From Actinokineospora inagensis DSM 44258 (lineage in GTDB: Bacteria > Actinomycetota > Actinomycetes > Mycobacteriales > Pseudonocardiaceae), in the NCBI RefSeq assembly GCF_000482865.1, contig NZ_AXWW01000022.1:1-64000 (forward strand): 64,000 bases of DNA, in the 5' to 3' direction. This document shows positions 37,861 through 46,797 of this stretch, piece by piece. Position 1 is the stretch's first letter. Each line of letters opens with the position of its first letter. The translations under genes and the position numbers were made by a program. Below the pieces are notes generated by a model that saw only the letters and a list, made by a program, of their open reading frames with translations, did not search any database and had not been told where the DNA came from.

Positions 37861-38092
37861 GCCCACCGGTTCACCACATCGGGGAATACGGAAACCGCGC
37901 GGAGTCGCCGACGACGGAAACGGTGGTCACACCCGCCCGGTCCGCAGACCACGCCCACCGGCCCGGTGTCACCTCCGTTACGCTCCGCCCGCTGGGATGC
38001 ACGGCACCGTTCGCGCCGTCCCGTCGGGGCGCGGCCCCGACGCGCGAGGCGCCCGCGTCCCGGTCCGCTCCCGGAGTAAGGAAGGTCCCCCC

Positions 38093-38653
38093 ATGTCCCT
38101 CCGCCGCCTCGCCGCCACCCTGCTCGTGGCGGGCGCCCTCGTGCTGGGCACCGCGCTCCCCGCGCTGGCCCACGCCGAGCTCGAGTCGACCGACCCCGCC
38201 AAGGGCGCCTCGGTCACCCAGTTGCCCAAGAACATCACGCTGACCTTCAGCGACACGGTGCTCGCCGACGCCGACGGGTTCGCCGTGACCGGCCCCGGCG
38301 GCGCGCGCTGGACGATCGGCAACCCCACCGTCGCCGGTGGTGTGGTCACCGTGCCGGTCACCCCGGTCGGCCCGGTGGGCGAGTACCTGCTGGAGTACCG
38401 GGTCACCGCGGACGACGGCGACCACGTGAGCGGCGGGATCAACTTCACCATGGCCGTGGCCGGTGCCGCGCCGACCACCACGACGACGGAGGCGGCCCCG
38501 TCGACCACCGCCCCCACCCAGGCACCCGTGGCGGCGCCCGCGAGCGAGGACAGCAAGGGCGTGCCGAGCTGGGTCTGGTTCGTGGTCGGCCTGGCCGTGG
38601 TCGTGATCATCGTGGTCCTGCTGCTGGCCCGGATGCGCCGCGGCGCGAAGTGA
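38093..38653 (+). CDS. CopC-domain copper-binding protein with C-terminal membrane anchor
   Basis: This 186-residue exported protein has a signal peptide ending ALPALA, and the mature chain begins HAELES. The N-terminal histidine is the CopC copper ligand, with the second part of the site in DDGDHVSGG. The CopC beta-barrel spans about residues 27-122. It is followed by a Thr/Pro/Ala-rich linker and one transmembrane helix (VWFVVGLAVVVIIVVLLLA) with a basic tail. ATG 38093 follows AAGGAAGG. No CopD or copper operon is adjacent, so it likely acts alone as a periplasmic-side copper chaperone or buffer. Confidence 0.9.
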   Translation: MSLRRLAATLLVAGALVLGTALPALAHAELESTDPAKGASVTQLPKNITLTFSDTVLADADGFAVTGPGGARWTIGNPTVAGGVVTVPVTPVGPVGEYLLEYRVTADDGDHVSGGINFTMAVAGAAPTTTTTEAAPSTTAPTQAPVAAPASEDSKGVPSWVWFVVGLAVVVIIVVLLLARMRRGAK

Positions 38654-38669
38654 CGACCGGGGAGGCGGG

Positions 38670-39251
38670 TCAGCCCTGATCCGCCTCCTTGGCCAGCTTC
38701 GCCAGCTTGTCCCGGTAGTCCACCCAGAAGGCCGGGTCGTCCGACGCCATGTTGGAGCGGCTCTGCCGTAACCCGACCGCGCCGTCGAGCAGTTCCCGGA
38801 GGATGTCGGCGTGGCCCGCGTGCCGGTGTGTCTCGGTGGCCATGTGGATCAGCAGTTGGTGCAGGGTGGCGTCCGCCCGTTCGGCGGGCCAGAACGGCAC
38901 CCGGCCCACCGCGTCCAGCGCGTGCGTGTTGACCGTCTCGTTCGAGTGCGCCCAGACGGCGCGGTAGAGGTCGATGATGTCCGTACGGGACTCGTCGGCG
39001 GTCGCGTACATGTCGGCGTTGGGGTCGGCGTCATAATCCAGCGCCTGCACCGGGTACGGGCGGCCGAACGTGTCGCCGAAATAGCCGATCTCGCAGTGCG
39101 CGGAGTGTTTGACCAGTCCGAGCAGGTTCGTGCCGGTCGGGGTCAGCGGGCGCCGTGCGTCGTACTCGGACAGCCCGTCCAGCTTCCACAGCAGGGTGTC
39201 CCGACCCATCTGCAGGTACGCGAGCAGGTCGGCTTTCTGATCTGAGCTCAT
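38670..39251 (-). CDS. DinB/DUF664 family protein
   Basis: This 193-residue four-helix-bundle protein of the DinB/YfiT superfamily is convergent with the CopC gene (16 bp apart). The metal-site histidines are visible in LLGLVKHSAHCEIGYF and in HMATETHRHAGHADILRELLDG. In actinomycetes such proteins include mycothiol-dependent transferases, but the substrate of this one cannot be named. The DUF664 signature (histidine pair near residues 120-130) is clear. Confidence 0.88.
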   Translation of the reverse strand: MSSDQKADLLAYLQMGRDTLLWKLDGLSEYDARRPLTPTGTNLLGLVKHSAHCEIGYFGDTFGRPYPVQALDYDADPNADMYATADESRTDIIDLYRAVWAHSNETVNTHALDAVGRVPFWPAERADATLHQLLIHMATETHRHAGHADILRELLDGAVGLRQSRSNMASDDPAFWVDYRDKLAKLAKEADQG

Positions 39252-39394
39252 GGCGCCAGCATCGCACCGCCCACCGACACTCCGCTCGGTAACCGACCGC
39301 TGAACCCGGGGTGAACGGATGGTGGTCCCGGTGTCCGGCCTTGGCGCCGCTGCCTAGGCTATCCTCCGGTGTCGACCTGGGAGGGGAGCCTTCG

Positions 39395-41074
39395 GTGACC
39401 GCCGTGCGGGAGGCGCTACGCGCGATCTTGGACTTCCTCGGCCCCGGCAACCTGGTGCTGGCCATCGTCGGCCTGGTCGCCACCCCGGTGGTCGACCGGT
39501 TCCTGATCCGCCGCAAGCGGGTCAGCTACCGGGTGCACTACAACTCCAAGATCGGCCTCGGCCCGGAGAAGCTGCTCGACGAGGGCGCCGGGTCGTCCCA
39601 GTTGGCCTCGCTGGCGCGGCTGCTCGACCGGCTCAGCATCGTCGTCATCCGGATCCGCAACACCGGTGGCTACGACATCGACGCCGACGACTTCGAGAAG
39701 CCGCTCACCTTCACCTTCGGCCAGCGGGTCGTGTGGAACGCCCGGTTCTCCGAGGCCGGTTCGGACGAGGCCCGCGAGAAGCTGCGCGCGGGTCTGGCGT
39801 TCTTCCGCCACGACGACGGCCCCACCGTGGTCGCCGACAACGGTGACCGGGACAGCCTGCTGACGGTGCGGGCGAAGATGTCCCAGCGCATGGTCCGCTG
39901 GCTCGGCGGCCAGGCCCCGACCACCCGGGAACCGGAGGCGGAGCCGCGCTGGCACGGCGTCCGGCTGGAGTCGTTGGCGCTCAAGCGCAAGCAGAAGATC
40001 AAGCTGGTCGTGGTGCTGGAGGAGCCCGCGGACCACCCGGGCGGGGAGACCAGCAAGGAGATCAACGCCACCGGCAAGCTGTCGGACAACGGCATCATCA
40101 AGGACGAGAAGCGGCAACGCAGGCTGACGCTCCCCCGGTTGACCGGCGCGCTGGCGTTGGTGCTGACCACGTTCCTCGTGCTGAGCCTGGTGTTCGCCTC
40201 ACCGCCGAGCGACCCGTCGGTGCACTGCTCGTCCGGTTCGCTCACCATCCAGGGTTCGAGTGTCTTCACCCCCACCATGAACCTGATCGCCGACGACTAC
40301 ACGGCGGCGTGTTCGGACGCCCACATCAGCGTGTCGGCCACCGGCAGCATCGACGGTGTCCGCGCCCTCGCCGAGTCGACCGACGCCGCCGACATGGCCG
40401 CCATGGCCGACGGCAAGCAGAAGGGCGGCGAGGGCCTCACCAGCCAACAACTCGCCATCGTCGTCTACCACGTCGTCGTCAACTCGTCCGTCGGCCTCGA
40501 CACGATCTCGACCGCCGACCTGAAACACGTCTACGACGGCACCTACACCGACTGGAACCAAGTCCGCCCCGGCCCGTCCCTGCCCATCCGCATCGTCGGC
40601 CGCGGCCAGTCGTCCGGCACCCGCCAACTCTTCGAACAACGAGTCCTCGGCACCGGCGAATCCGGTCTCTCGTCCAATGACTGCCTCGACCGAGACCGAA
40701 ACCCCACCGCCCGCACCATCCGCTGCGAACGCGACTCCAACACCGAGGTGGTGGCCAAAATCAGCACCATCCCCGGCGCCATCGGCTACGCCGACGCCCC
40801 CTCCGTCGCCGAGGCAAGGAAAAAGAACGCCGTCAACGCCCTCAGCATCGACGGCAAGGTCTTCGACTCCGCCGCGGGTGCGGAAACCTCTTATCCATTC
40901 TGGACAGTCGAATACCTCTACACCAAGTCCGACCCCGCCCCCAACACCCTCCTCGCCAGCTTCATCACCTACCTCCACACCCACGACTCCGCCCGCCTCC
41001 ACCTCAAAGACGCCGGCTACCTCCCCTGCACCACCACCGAAGGCACCCCCCTAGAACTCTGCAACAGCCGCTAA
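39395..41074 (+). CDS. Membrane-anchored phosphate-binding (PstS-like) domain protein
   Basis: This 559-residue protein has two transmembrane segments: residues about 14-33 (LVLAIVGLVATPVV) and 248-268 (ALALVLTTFLVLSLVFA). They bracket a roughly 210-residue cytoplasmic-type domain. From about residue 276 comes an extracellular PstS-like ligand-binding domain (LTIQGSSVFTPTMN, RGQSSGTRQLFEQ, IGYADAPSV). GTG 39395 follows GGAGGGGAG. In place of an ABC partner the binding domain is tied to an intracellular module, so it probably senses or tethers rather than transports. The codon style changes near the end (many A-rich codons), just before a repeat-rich spacer. Confidence 0.85.
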   Translation: MTAVREALRAILDFLGPGNLVLAIVGLVATPVVDRFLIRRKRVSYRVHYNSKIGLGPEKLLDEGAGSSQLASLARLLDRLSIVVIRIRNTGGYDIDADDFEKPLTFTFGQRVVWNARFSEAGSDEAREKLRAGLAFFRHDDGPTVVADNGDRDSLLTVRAKMSQRMVRWLGGQAPTTREPEAEPRWHGVRLESLALKRKQKIKLVVVLEEPADHPGGETSKEINATGKLSDNGIIKDEKRQRRLTLPRLTGALALVLTTFLVLSLVFASPPSDPSVHCSSGSLTIQGSSVFTPTMNLIADDYTAACSDAHISVSATGSIDGVRALAESTDAADMAAMADGKQKGGEGLTSQQLAIVVYHVVVNSSVGLDTISTADLKHVYDGTYTDWNQVRPGPSLPIRIVGRGQSSGTRQLFEQRVLGTGESGLSSNDCLDRDRNPTARTIRCERDSNTEVVAKISTIPGAIGYADAPSVAEARKKNAVNALSIDGKVFDSAAGAETSYPFWTVEYLYTKSDPAPNTLLASFITYLHTHDSARLHLKDAGYLPCTTTEGTPLELCNSR

Positions 41075-41159
41075 CCCCCAAAAACCCGGCTTGAGTTGAA
41101 TACGACGTAACAACAGTGCCCCAGTAAAGCACCACCACAAGGCGGCACCACCAACCCGC

Positions 41160-41298
41160 ACCGCACGCCCCAAAAAAACCACCCCGAATCGACGAAGCGC
41201 CACCCCCACACCGCACGCCTCAAAAAAGCCACCCCGAATCGACGAAGCGCCACCCCCACACCGCACGCCTCAAAAAAGCCGCCCAACATCGACAAAGG
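41160..41298. repeat. 50-bp direct tandem repeat, about 2.7 copies
   Basis: A 50-bp unit beginning accgcacgcc is present nearly identically from about 41160 and again from 41210. A third copy from 41260 diverges after about 25 bp. It lies in the 649-bp noncoding gap between two convergent genes (stops at 41074 and 41724). No promoter or ORF is evident in it. Confidence 0.9.
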
Positions 41299-41343
41299 CC
41301 GCCAGCCCACCCCACGCGCCTCGGGACCCGCCGACACCAACCG

Positions 41344-41489
41344 CCCGTTGTGGTGGAGTTGTTTTGTTTGGGGGAGCGGTGGCCTAAGCCGGCTGGCGGG
41401 TAAGGCCACGTCTTTCCAGTGGCCCCGCCTTTTAGCCTTACCCAGGCTGCCGCTAGGGGCCCCAAACAAAACAACTTCACCACAACGGG
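41344..41489. repeat. Large palindromic element (30-bp inverted repeats with nested stems)
   Basis: The outer arms 41344-41373 and 41460-41489 are inverted repeats of 30 bp with one mismatch (arm start cccgttgtggtggagttg). Between them are further nested complementary blocks: gagcggtggcct against aggctgccgct, gggtaaggc against gccttaccc, and a central ggccac/gtggcc hairpin. The whole can fold into one long stem. The arms contain an unusually A/T-rich block (gttttgttt). It may be a MITE- or REP-like mobile palindrome or a strong convergent terminator. No transposase is present. Confidence 0.85.
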
Positions 41490-41723
41490 CACCACCGCTT
41501 TAATCTGGCGCCCGCGGCCGGCGTCGCCGCCAGGCGACCAGGCCGAATCTCGAGGCGCAGCCGAGGCCCAGAGACTCCTCACACCATGATCAACCCGGAC
41601 GAAAGCCCCCGAATACACAGCCTAGCCGCGACCACCGACAAAACCGGCCAGCCGACCAGCCCAGAACCATGATCAACCAGCCCCAGAGGCCCCCGAACAC
41701 ACCTTATACCGCACCACCCACCC

Positions 41724-44210
41724 TCAAATCCCACAACAAGACCGTATCTCCTCCACCCCCAATCGCCCCTTCACCAACCCCACCAACTCCCGATCCCCGA
41801 ACACCCCTCGAAGCCCCTCCGGCACCCCTTTCACCTCCGCACTCCCCACCATCTCCACATCCTCCGGCCGTTCCCGCAGATGATCAGCCACGCCCGGCCA
41901 CCGCGTCTCCAGGATCGTCCACACCGCGAGCACGTCCACCCGCACCGGATTCCCCTCCAGCGTCCGCACCGCCCGCATCGCGCTGTACGTGTTCAGAAAC
42001 CTCTTCATCGCCCGCGGATTCGCAGGCAGCAACGGTGCGTACCTCTGCAAACTGTGCTCAGTCGCGACAACCGCTTCCGGCGTCATCATCCGCCGCAAGG
42101 CGACTTCGGCAACTCGACTCCGCACCTCCGGGCTCGTCGACTGCAGAGCCGCCACCACCTGCGCCTCCGTCGTGCTCCGTTCGATTTCCGCCCGCACCAG
42201 ATTTTCCTCGGCGAGATTCGGAGCAGCGATCCCAGTCCGCAGCAACCGACGCAGGTATTCCTGCCGTCGAACCACATCGATCGCCGGAATCGGCACCCTG
42301 AGTTGGAAGAACTTGTCCAGGAACAGATATCCCAACGGCCGCCCCGGCTCGGCCACGGCACTCGCGAACCGCTCAAATGCGTGTTCGTAGCTCGCGCGGA
42401 TCCAAGCCCCGTCAGCGCAGATGATGAAGTGCGGTCCAGTATCGCGAACCAGCGTCTGGATGGTATCCAGCAATTCGACCACAGCGGACTCCTGGCACCG
42501 GTCCAGGTCGTCCACCAAGAACACCACCGGGTTTCGGGCTTTTCGGTTGAGCCACGCGAAGTGCCGGTTCACCTCCAACATCGGATTCGTGTTCGACTGT
42601 TCGAACAGCCGCGCACCCCGTGCTGAGTCCCAAAGCAGGAACCGGCTTGCCACCAACGCGCCCGCCCACACCGTCCCGACCGACGCGATCGCCCCGAGCG
42701 CCGACTGCACGACGTTGCCGATGCTCTGCAGGTTGGTCGCGAACAACAGCCAGATGCCGACTCCGATGCCCAGCAACACCGTGAGGGCCAACACCACTGG
42801 TGCGCCGACCCGGAACAGGCGCGCGATGGACTCGGTCATCCGCAGCTTGAGTCGCCCGAAGAAACCGTACTGGCTGCGGACGGCGGTGCGCAGCGCGGTC
42901 AGCAGGGCCCACCAGGCAGGCCCGACCCCGGCCTCCCGCCAGGCGTCGAACCGGACGGTGGTGAAGTCGTCGGCCAGTTCGTCGCCGAGAAAGCCCAGGA
43001 CGGTGCTCTTGCCGGAGCCCCAGGGGCCGTCGACGTGGACCAGGAACGATTCGTCGACCCGGCGCAGGTGCTGGGCGATCATGGCGGCCAAGGGGCGCCT
43101 GCGCAGCCAGTCCTCCGTCGCAGGCGCGTCCGGCGCCCAGTCGACCTGATCGGCGAGCGGGCTGGACCACACCCGCACGGTGCCCGCCTCGTCGCCGCTG
43201 ACGATCACCGGCCGGTTGTCGACCGCGCCGAGCGCGACCCCCGCCACGGGAGCGGTGTGGCCGTGCAGGACGGTCATCCCGCCGGTCCCCGGCTGCCACA
43301 CCCGAACCAGCCCGTCCGCCCCGCCGATGACCACCACGATCACGCCGTCGATGACCTCGACCGCCAAGCCGGTGACGTCGCTGGAGATGTCCAGGCTCGC
43401 GGTCGGTTCGAACCCGGACCACAGGCGCACGACTTTGCGCCCGGTGACGAAGAACCCGCCGTCGGACGCGAGCTGCACCGGGCCCGAGTCGTCCGGGAGT
43501 TCGGTATGCCCGCCTGCCGAGTCCCAGCGCAGGACTGTCCCGTCTCGCGAGGTGCTGATGACACTGCCGGTGTTGAGCAGCGCCACACCCGTGACGTAGG
43601 TGGTGTTCCCGGTCAACCGTTCCGTGGTGTTGTTGCGCCACGTCAGGACCAGTTGGTCGTCTCCGCCGCTGACGACCTCGCCGCCGACGCCGACGGTGAC
43701 CGCGTTGACGCTGTCGTCGTGCTGGTAGAGCGTGGAACCGCCGCCCTCACCGAACAGCGGCCAAGCCCGAACCGTCCCGTCCTGCCCTCCGCTGAACAAC
43801 CGCCCTGGCGTGAACACGCTCGTCGCCACCGACCACACGGCCCCGGCGTGCCCACGCAGCTCTCGCGCTCCCGGCCCGTTCAGGTCCCAGGTGCGGATGA
43901 CCCCGTCGTTGCCCCCAACGATCACCATCGGCGCGTCGCCCGCGCTGATCGCCACAGAGGTGACCGTGGCCCCGGTGTCGATGAGCCGCTGTTCTCGGAA
44001 CGGCGCGACCCTGGTCCGCCCCAGCCGCTTGTCCAGCGCGATCACCGCGTCAGAGATGTTCGCGACCGGCACAACCTCGTCAGCTTCATCCGGTTGGGTG
44101 ACAACGAGATAGCCTGCGTCCGCCAACGCGGACAAGAGCGGCGCCGTGATCTCGGCGCCGCCCTGGTCGTTGTCGAGGTAGAGGCGTATTTCCCGCTCCG
44201 GCGCCGTCAT
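41724..44210 (-). CDS. WD40 beta-propeller fused to KAP family P-loop NTPase
   Basis: 828 residues. After a short N-terminal domain (1-70) come seven WD-like blades (for example VIRTWDLNG, VRAWPLFG, VLRWDSAG, VRVWQPG, VRVWSS), up to about residue 350. A KAP-family NTPase follows: Walker A DGPWGSGKST (about 392-401) and Walker B VVFLVDDLDRC (about 559-569). Two transmembrane segments (about 467-490 and 502-526) lie between the Walker motifs, the hallmark of KAP proteins. KAP NTPases are membrane-associated and include phage-exclusion proteins (PifA), so a sensing or defence role is plausible but unproven. ATG 44210 lies 13 bp after the lipoprotein stop, so the two may be cotranscribed. Confidence 0.9.
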   Translation of the reverse strand: MTAPEREIRLYLDNDQGGAEITAPLLSALADAGYLVVTQPDEADEVVPVANISDAVIALDKRLGRTRVAPFREQRLIDTGATVTSVAISAGDAPMVIVGGNDGVIRTWDLNGPGARELRGHAGAVWSVATSVFTPGRLFSGGQDGTVRAWPLFGEGGGSTLYQHDDSVNAVTVGVGGEVVSGGDDQLVLTWRNNTTERLTGNTTYVTGVALLNTGSVISTSRDGTVLRWDSAGGHTELPDDSGPVQLASDGGFFVTGRKVVRLWSGFEPTASLDISSDVTGLAVEVIDGVIVVVIGGADGLVRVWQPGTGGMTVLHGHTAPVAGVALGAVDNRPVIVSGDEAGTVRVWSSPLADQVDWAPDAPATEDWLRRRPLAAMIAQHLRRVDESFLVHVDGPWGSGKSTVLGFLGDELADDFTTVRFDAWREAGVGPAWWALLTALRTAVRSQYGFFGRLKLRMTESIARLFRVGAPVVLALTVLLGIGVGIWLLFATNLQSIGNVVQSALGAIASVGTVWAGALVASRFLLWDSARGARLFEQSNTNPMLEVNRHFAWLNRKARNPVVFLVDDLDRCQESAVVELLDTIQTLVRDTGPHFIICADGAWIRASYEHAFERFASAVAEPGRPLGYLFLDKFFQLRVPIPAIDVVRRQEYLRRLLRTGIAAPNLAEENLVRAEIERSTTEAQVVAALQSTSPEVRSRVAEVALRRMMTPEAVVATEHSLQRYAPLLPANPRAMKRFLNTYSAMRAVRTLEGNPVRVDVLAVWTILETRWPGVADHLRERPEDVEMVGSAEVKGVPEGLRGVFGDRELVGLVKGRLGVEEIRSCCGI

Positions 44211-44223
44211 ACGCCGAGATTAC

Positions 44224-45120
44224 CTAGCCGAAGAACACAGACGTGGCCAGGTTGTCGAAGCCCAGCGCGGCGAGGTCGGGCACGTCGCCCGGGACGACCA
44301 GCGACTTGCCCTTGCAGTCCTTCTCCGACCACAGCTTCAGCGAACCCTGCGCGGCCAGCGAGGACGCGGTCTTGGGTCGGGCGAGGTTCTTGCAGCCCTG
44401 ACCGGCGGTGCCCTCGGCGGCGCCGGAGTCGCTGAACCGCGCGTCGTCGAACAGGACGACGCTGGTGGCCTTCGGGCCGGGCGCCGGGGTGGTCGTCGGG
44501 CTGGTCGGGGTCGAGCCCGCCTTCTTGCCGTCGGGGGTCACACCGAACCAGGTACCGCCCACGCCCTGGCCGAACGTGTCGCCGGGCTTGGTGTCCTTGG
44601 CGAACCGGTACACCGGCCAGCCGCCGATGGTGAGCTGCAGGTCGCCGTCGGTGCGGCGGACGAACCCGACCGCGGACTTCGCCACGCCCGCCACGAAAAC
44701 CTTGCCGCCCTTGGCGATCGTCACCGGCGGCCACGTCTTCGCGCAGTCGCCGTCGCAAGTGGACTTCGATGGGTTGGCCGTGTCCTTGTCGAACCGGTAG
44801 AGCGTGAGCCCGGCGCCGTTGACCACGACCGGGTCGAGCGCCCCCGCCTTGTCCGCCTTGAGCTGCACCCACTTCCGCGCGGTCTCCGCCTTGGCCGTGT
44901 TCGGCGTGCCGTCCGAGCCGGTGGCCCAATCGCCGGTGCCCGCGGGCGCGTTGTTCGACTTGGCCGTGCCGGGCAGGAACGCCGCCGGTTCCGCGTTGTC
45001 CGAACTGGCCACAGTGGACTGCGCGGCGGGCGCTCCGGTGGCGTTGCCGCAGGCCGACAGGCTTGCGGCGCCTGCGATGCCTGCGGCGAACAGGATAGCG
45101 GCAGAAAGAACTCGCTTCAT
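44224..45120 (-). CDS. Secreted lipoprotein (lipoprotein_15 repeats plus beta/gamma-crystallin-like domain)
   Basis: 298 residues. The signal sequence has a lipobox LSAC (acylated Cys about residue 24). The middle part holds two copies of the 'secreted repeat of unknown function' (about 90-130, LTLYRFDKDTANPSKSTCDG; about 155-200, GGWPVYRFAKDTKPGDTFGQ). After a Thr/Pro linker the C-terminal 75 residues (VVLFDDARF, LKLWSEKDCKGKSL) resemble a beta/gamma-crystallin or peptidase-inhibitor I36 fold with a cysteine pair. ATG 45120 has GGGGAG upstream. The role is unknown. It lies directly upstream of the WD40-KAP gene on the same strand. Confidence 0.88.
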   Translation of the reverse strand: MKRVLSAAILFAAGIAGAASLSACGNATGAPAAQSTVASSDNAEPAAFLPGTAKSNNAPAGTGDWATGSDGTPNTAKAETARKWVQLKADKAGALDPVVVNGAGLTLYRFDKDTANPSKSTCDGDCAKTWPPVTIAKGGKVFVAGVAKSAVGFVRRTDGDLQLTIGGWPVYRFAKDTKPGDTFGQGVGGTWFGVTPDGKKAGSTPTSPTTTPAPGPKATSVVLFDDARFSDSGAAEGTAGQGCKNLARPKTASSLAAQGSLKLWSEKDCKGKSLVVPGDVPDLAALGFDNLATSVFFG

Positions 45121-45185
45121 CGGTGTCTCCCCGTGTCGGTTGTGCCACCAACACGGCCGACCGGGGGCGGCGGTTCAACCGGAGA

Positions 45186-46385
45186 TCAGCGGTGCAGCAC
45201 CAGCGGGAGTTCGGTGAGGCCACGCAGGTTGAAGTGCGAGTGCCAGCTCAGGTCGTCGCTCGCCAGTTCGATCCGCGAGTACCGGCGCAGCAGCTCGGTG
45301 AACGCGGTGCCCGCTTCCAGCTTGCCCAGCACCGCGCCGAGGCAGTAGTGGTTGCCCGCGCTGAACGCCAGCGACTTGGGCTCCGCGCGGGTCAAGTCGA
45401 GCCGGTCGGGGTTCGGGTAGCGCTCCGGGTCGCGGCCCGCGGCGTCGAACAGCACGATAACCGTCTCGCCCGCGGGGATGACCTTGTCGCCGATGGTGGT
45501 GTCCTCGGTCATGATCCGGGCGGCCAGTTGGACCGGCGGGTCGAACCGGGACAGCTCCTCCACCGCAGTCCCCATCAGGCCGGGGTCGGCGCGCAGGGCG
45601 GCCAGGGCCTCGGGCTGCTGGAGCAGGGCGAGCATGCCGTTGGCGATGAGGTTGACGGTGGTCTCGTGGCCCGCGTTGAAGATGAGCAGGATGTTGGCGA
45701 CGATTTCCTCGTCGGTGAGTTGCTCGCCGTCGGCGTCGGGCTGCATGAGGACCGAGATGAGGTCGTACTCCGGGTCCGCGTCGCGCCGGGAGTCCATCAG
45801 GTCGAGCAGGTAGGCGCGGAACTCGGGCTCGGCCTTGTTCATCGCGATCCGCCGCTCGGGGGTGACGCCGGGGTCGATGACGTAGCCGACCTTGTCGGTC
45901 CACTCCCGGCACTTCGCGCGATCCGCGGGTGGGATGCCGAGCAATTCGCCGACCACCAGGATCGGCATCGGCAGTGCCAGGCCCTGGATCAGGTCTACCG
46001 GGCCGTCGCCCATGTCGTCGATGAGCCGGTCGACGACCTGCTGGATGCGCGGCCGCATCCGGTCGATGTTGCGCGGGGTGAACACGCGCGCGATGAGCCT
46101 GCGCATCCGCCGGTGGGCCTGGCCGTCCTGCATCAGCATCCACTTGCCGGTGCTCTTGACGACCGGGCAGGTGGGGCCGCCGCGGATCATCGCCCAGCCG
46201 GGGTCGGCGGGGAAGTTGCTGGACGCGCCGGGTGCGCGCAGCAGGGCGTCGACGTCGTCGTAGCGGGAGAGCACCCAGTAGCCGAACGGCGAGCGGTGCA
46301 CCGGGTCGGTCTCGCGGAGCCGCCGGTAGTAGCCGAAGCGGTCGGTGGCCAGCGCCGGGTCGTTCAGGTCGAACAGTGCGGTCAT
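45186..46385 (-). CDS. Cytochrome P450 (2)
   Basis: This 399-residue P450 has the heme motif FSAGNHYCLGAVLGKLE (Cys348), a canonical I-helix AGHETT (about 237-242) and ExxR in EELSRF. In the heme loop, Ser replaces the usual Gly after Phe, and Asn-His-Tyr precedes the Cys. It is similar in layout to CYP105/CYP107-type secondary-metabolism enzymes. It is followed 65 bp later by the lipoprotein gene on the same strand. The substrate is unknown. It is about 10 kb from the sugar operon, so membership of the macrolide pathway is uncertain. Confidence 0.93.
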   Translation of the reverse strand: MTALFDLNDPALATDRFGYYRRLRETDPVHRSPFGYWVLSRYDDVDALLRAPGASSNFPADPGWAMIRGGPTCPVVKSTGKWMLMQDGQAHRRMRRLIARVFTPRNIDRMRPRIQQVVDRLIDDMGDGPVDLIQGLALPMPILVVGELLGIPPADRAKCREWTDKVGYVIDPGVTPERRIAMNKAEPEFRAYLLDLMDSRRDADPEYDLISVLMQPDADGEQLTDEEIVANILLIFNAGHETTVNLIANGMLALLQQPEALAALRADPGLMGTAVEELSRFDPPVQLAARIMTEDTTIGDKVIPAGETVIVLFDAAGRDPERYPNPDRLDLTRAEPKSLAFSAGNHYCLGAVLGKLEAGTAFTELLRRYSRIELASDDLSWHSHFNLRGLTELPLVLHR

Positions 46386-46797
46386 AGCGGGATCCGTCCC
46401 TGACAGCCACCGGGGGAGACGGCTCCGATCGTGCTGTCGGCCCCGGGGACCGTCAACCCCTAGGTGGACCCCTAGTGACCGAGGCGGTCACACTCCGCAG
46501 TTTTTTGCCGTGACCACGGTCGGTGACCCCGGTGGTGGCGTTCGGTACAAGGCCACACGGTAGCGGCCGGTTGTGTAACGTCGATGTTGATCAGCAGATC
46601 GTTACTTGACGCTTCAATGTGTACGACGTACGAGTGAACTTGGTTGCGACTCGGTTGTCATAAGTCACGACGTGTAACTGATGTTATGGGTCGATGCGAT
46701 GGAACGGGCAACAGTGCCCCGGGTGGACCAACCAGCGCCAGGACCTCGCGCGTGGTCTCCCCGGTGGGCTTGGAACCACTGAAGAATCGACATAGCC
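46386..46797. other. Divergent intergenic region with operator-like palindromes
   Basis: This 412-bp gap separates P450 (2) from the small membrane protein gene. On the minus side, a pair of CTAGGGG direct repeats (12-bp period) abuts the P450 -35 box. On the plus side there is TTGACG (46607-46612), a GTACG-A-CGTAC palindrome (46621-46631) and a CACG-A-CGTG palindrome about 45 bp further on. These suggest two regulated promoters. No RNA gene is visible. Confidence 0.45.
46428..46456 (-). promoter_or_regulatory. Candidate promoter of P450 (2) with CTAGGGG direct repeats
   Basis: Read on the minus strand: -35 TTGACG (46456-46451), a 17-bp spacer and -10 CACGAT (46433-46428), about 45 bp before the start codon. 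Two direct CTAGGGG heptamers separated by 5 bp lie immediately upstream of the -35. Such heptamer direct repeats resemble activator sites, though SARP sites usually have an 11-bp period. Confidence 0.35.

Noticed and set aside
45123-46403. 426-codon plus-strand frame antisense to P450 (2)
   Set aside because: The minus strand carries a full P450 with heme, I-helix and ExxR motifs, so the plus frame is a shadow.
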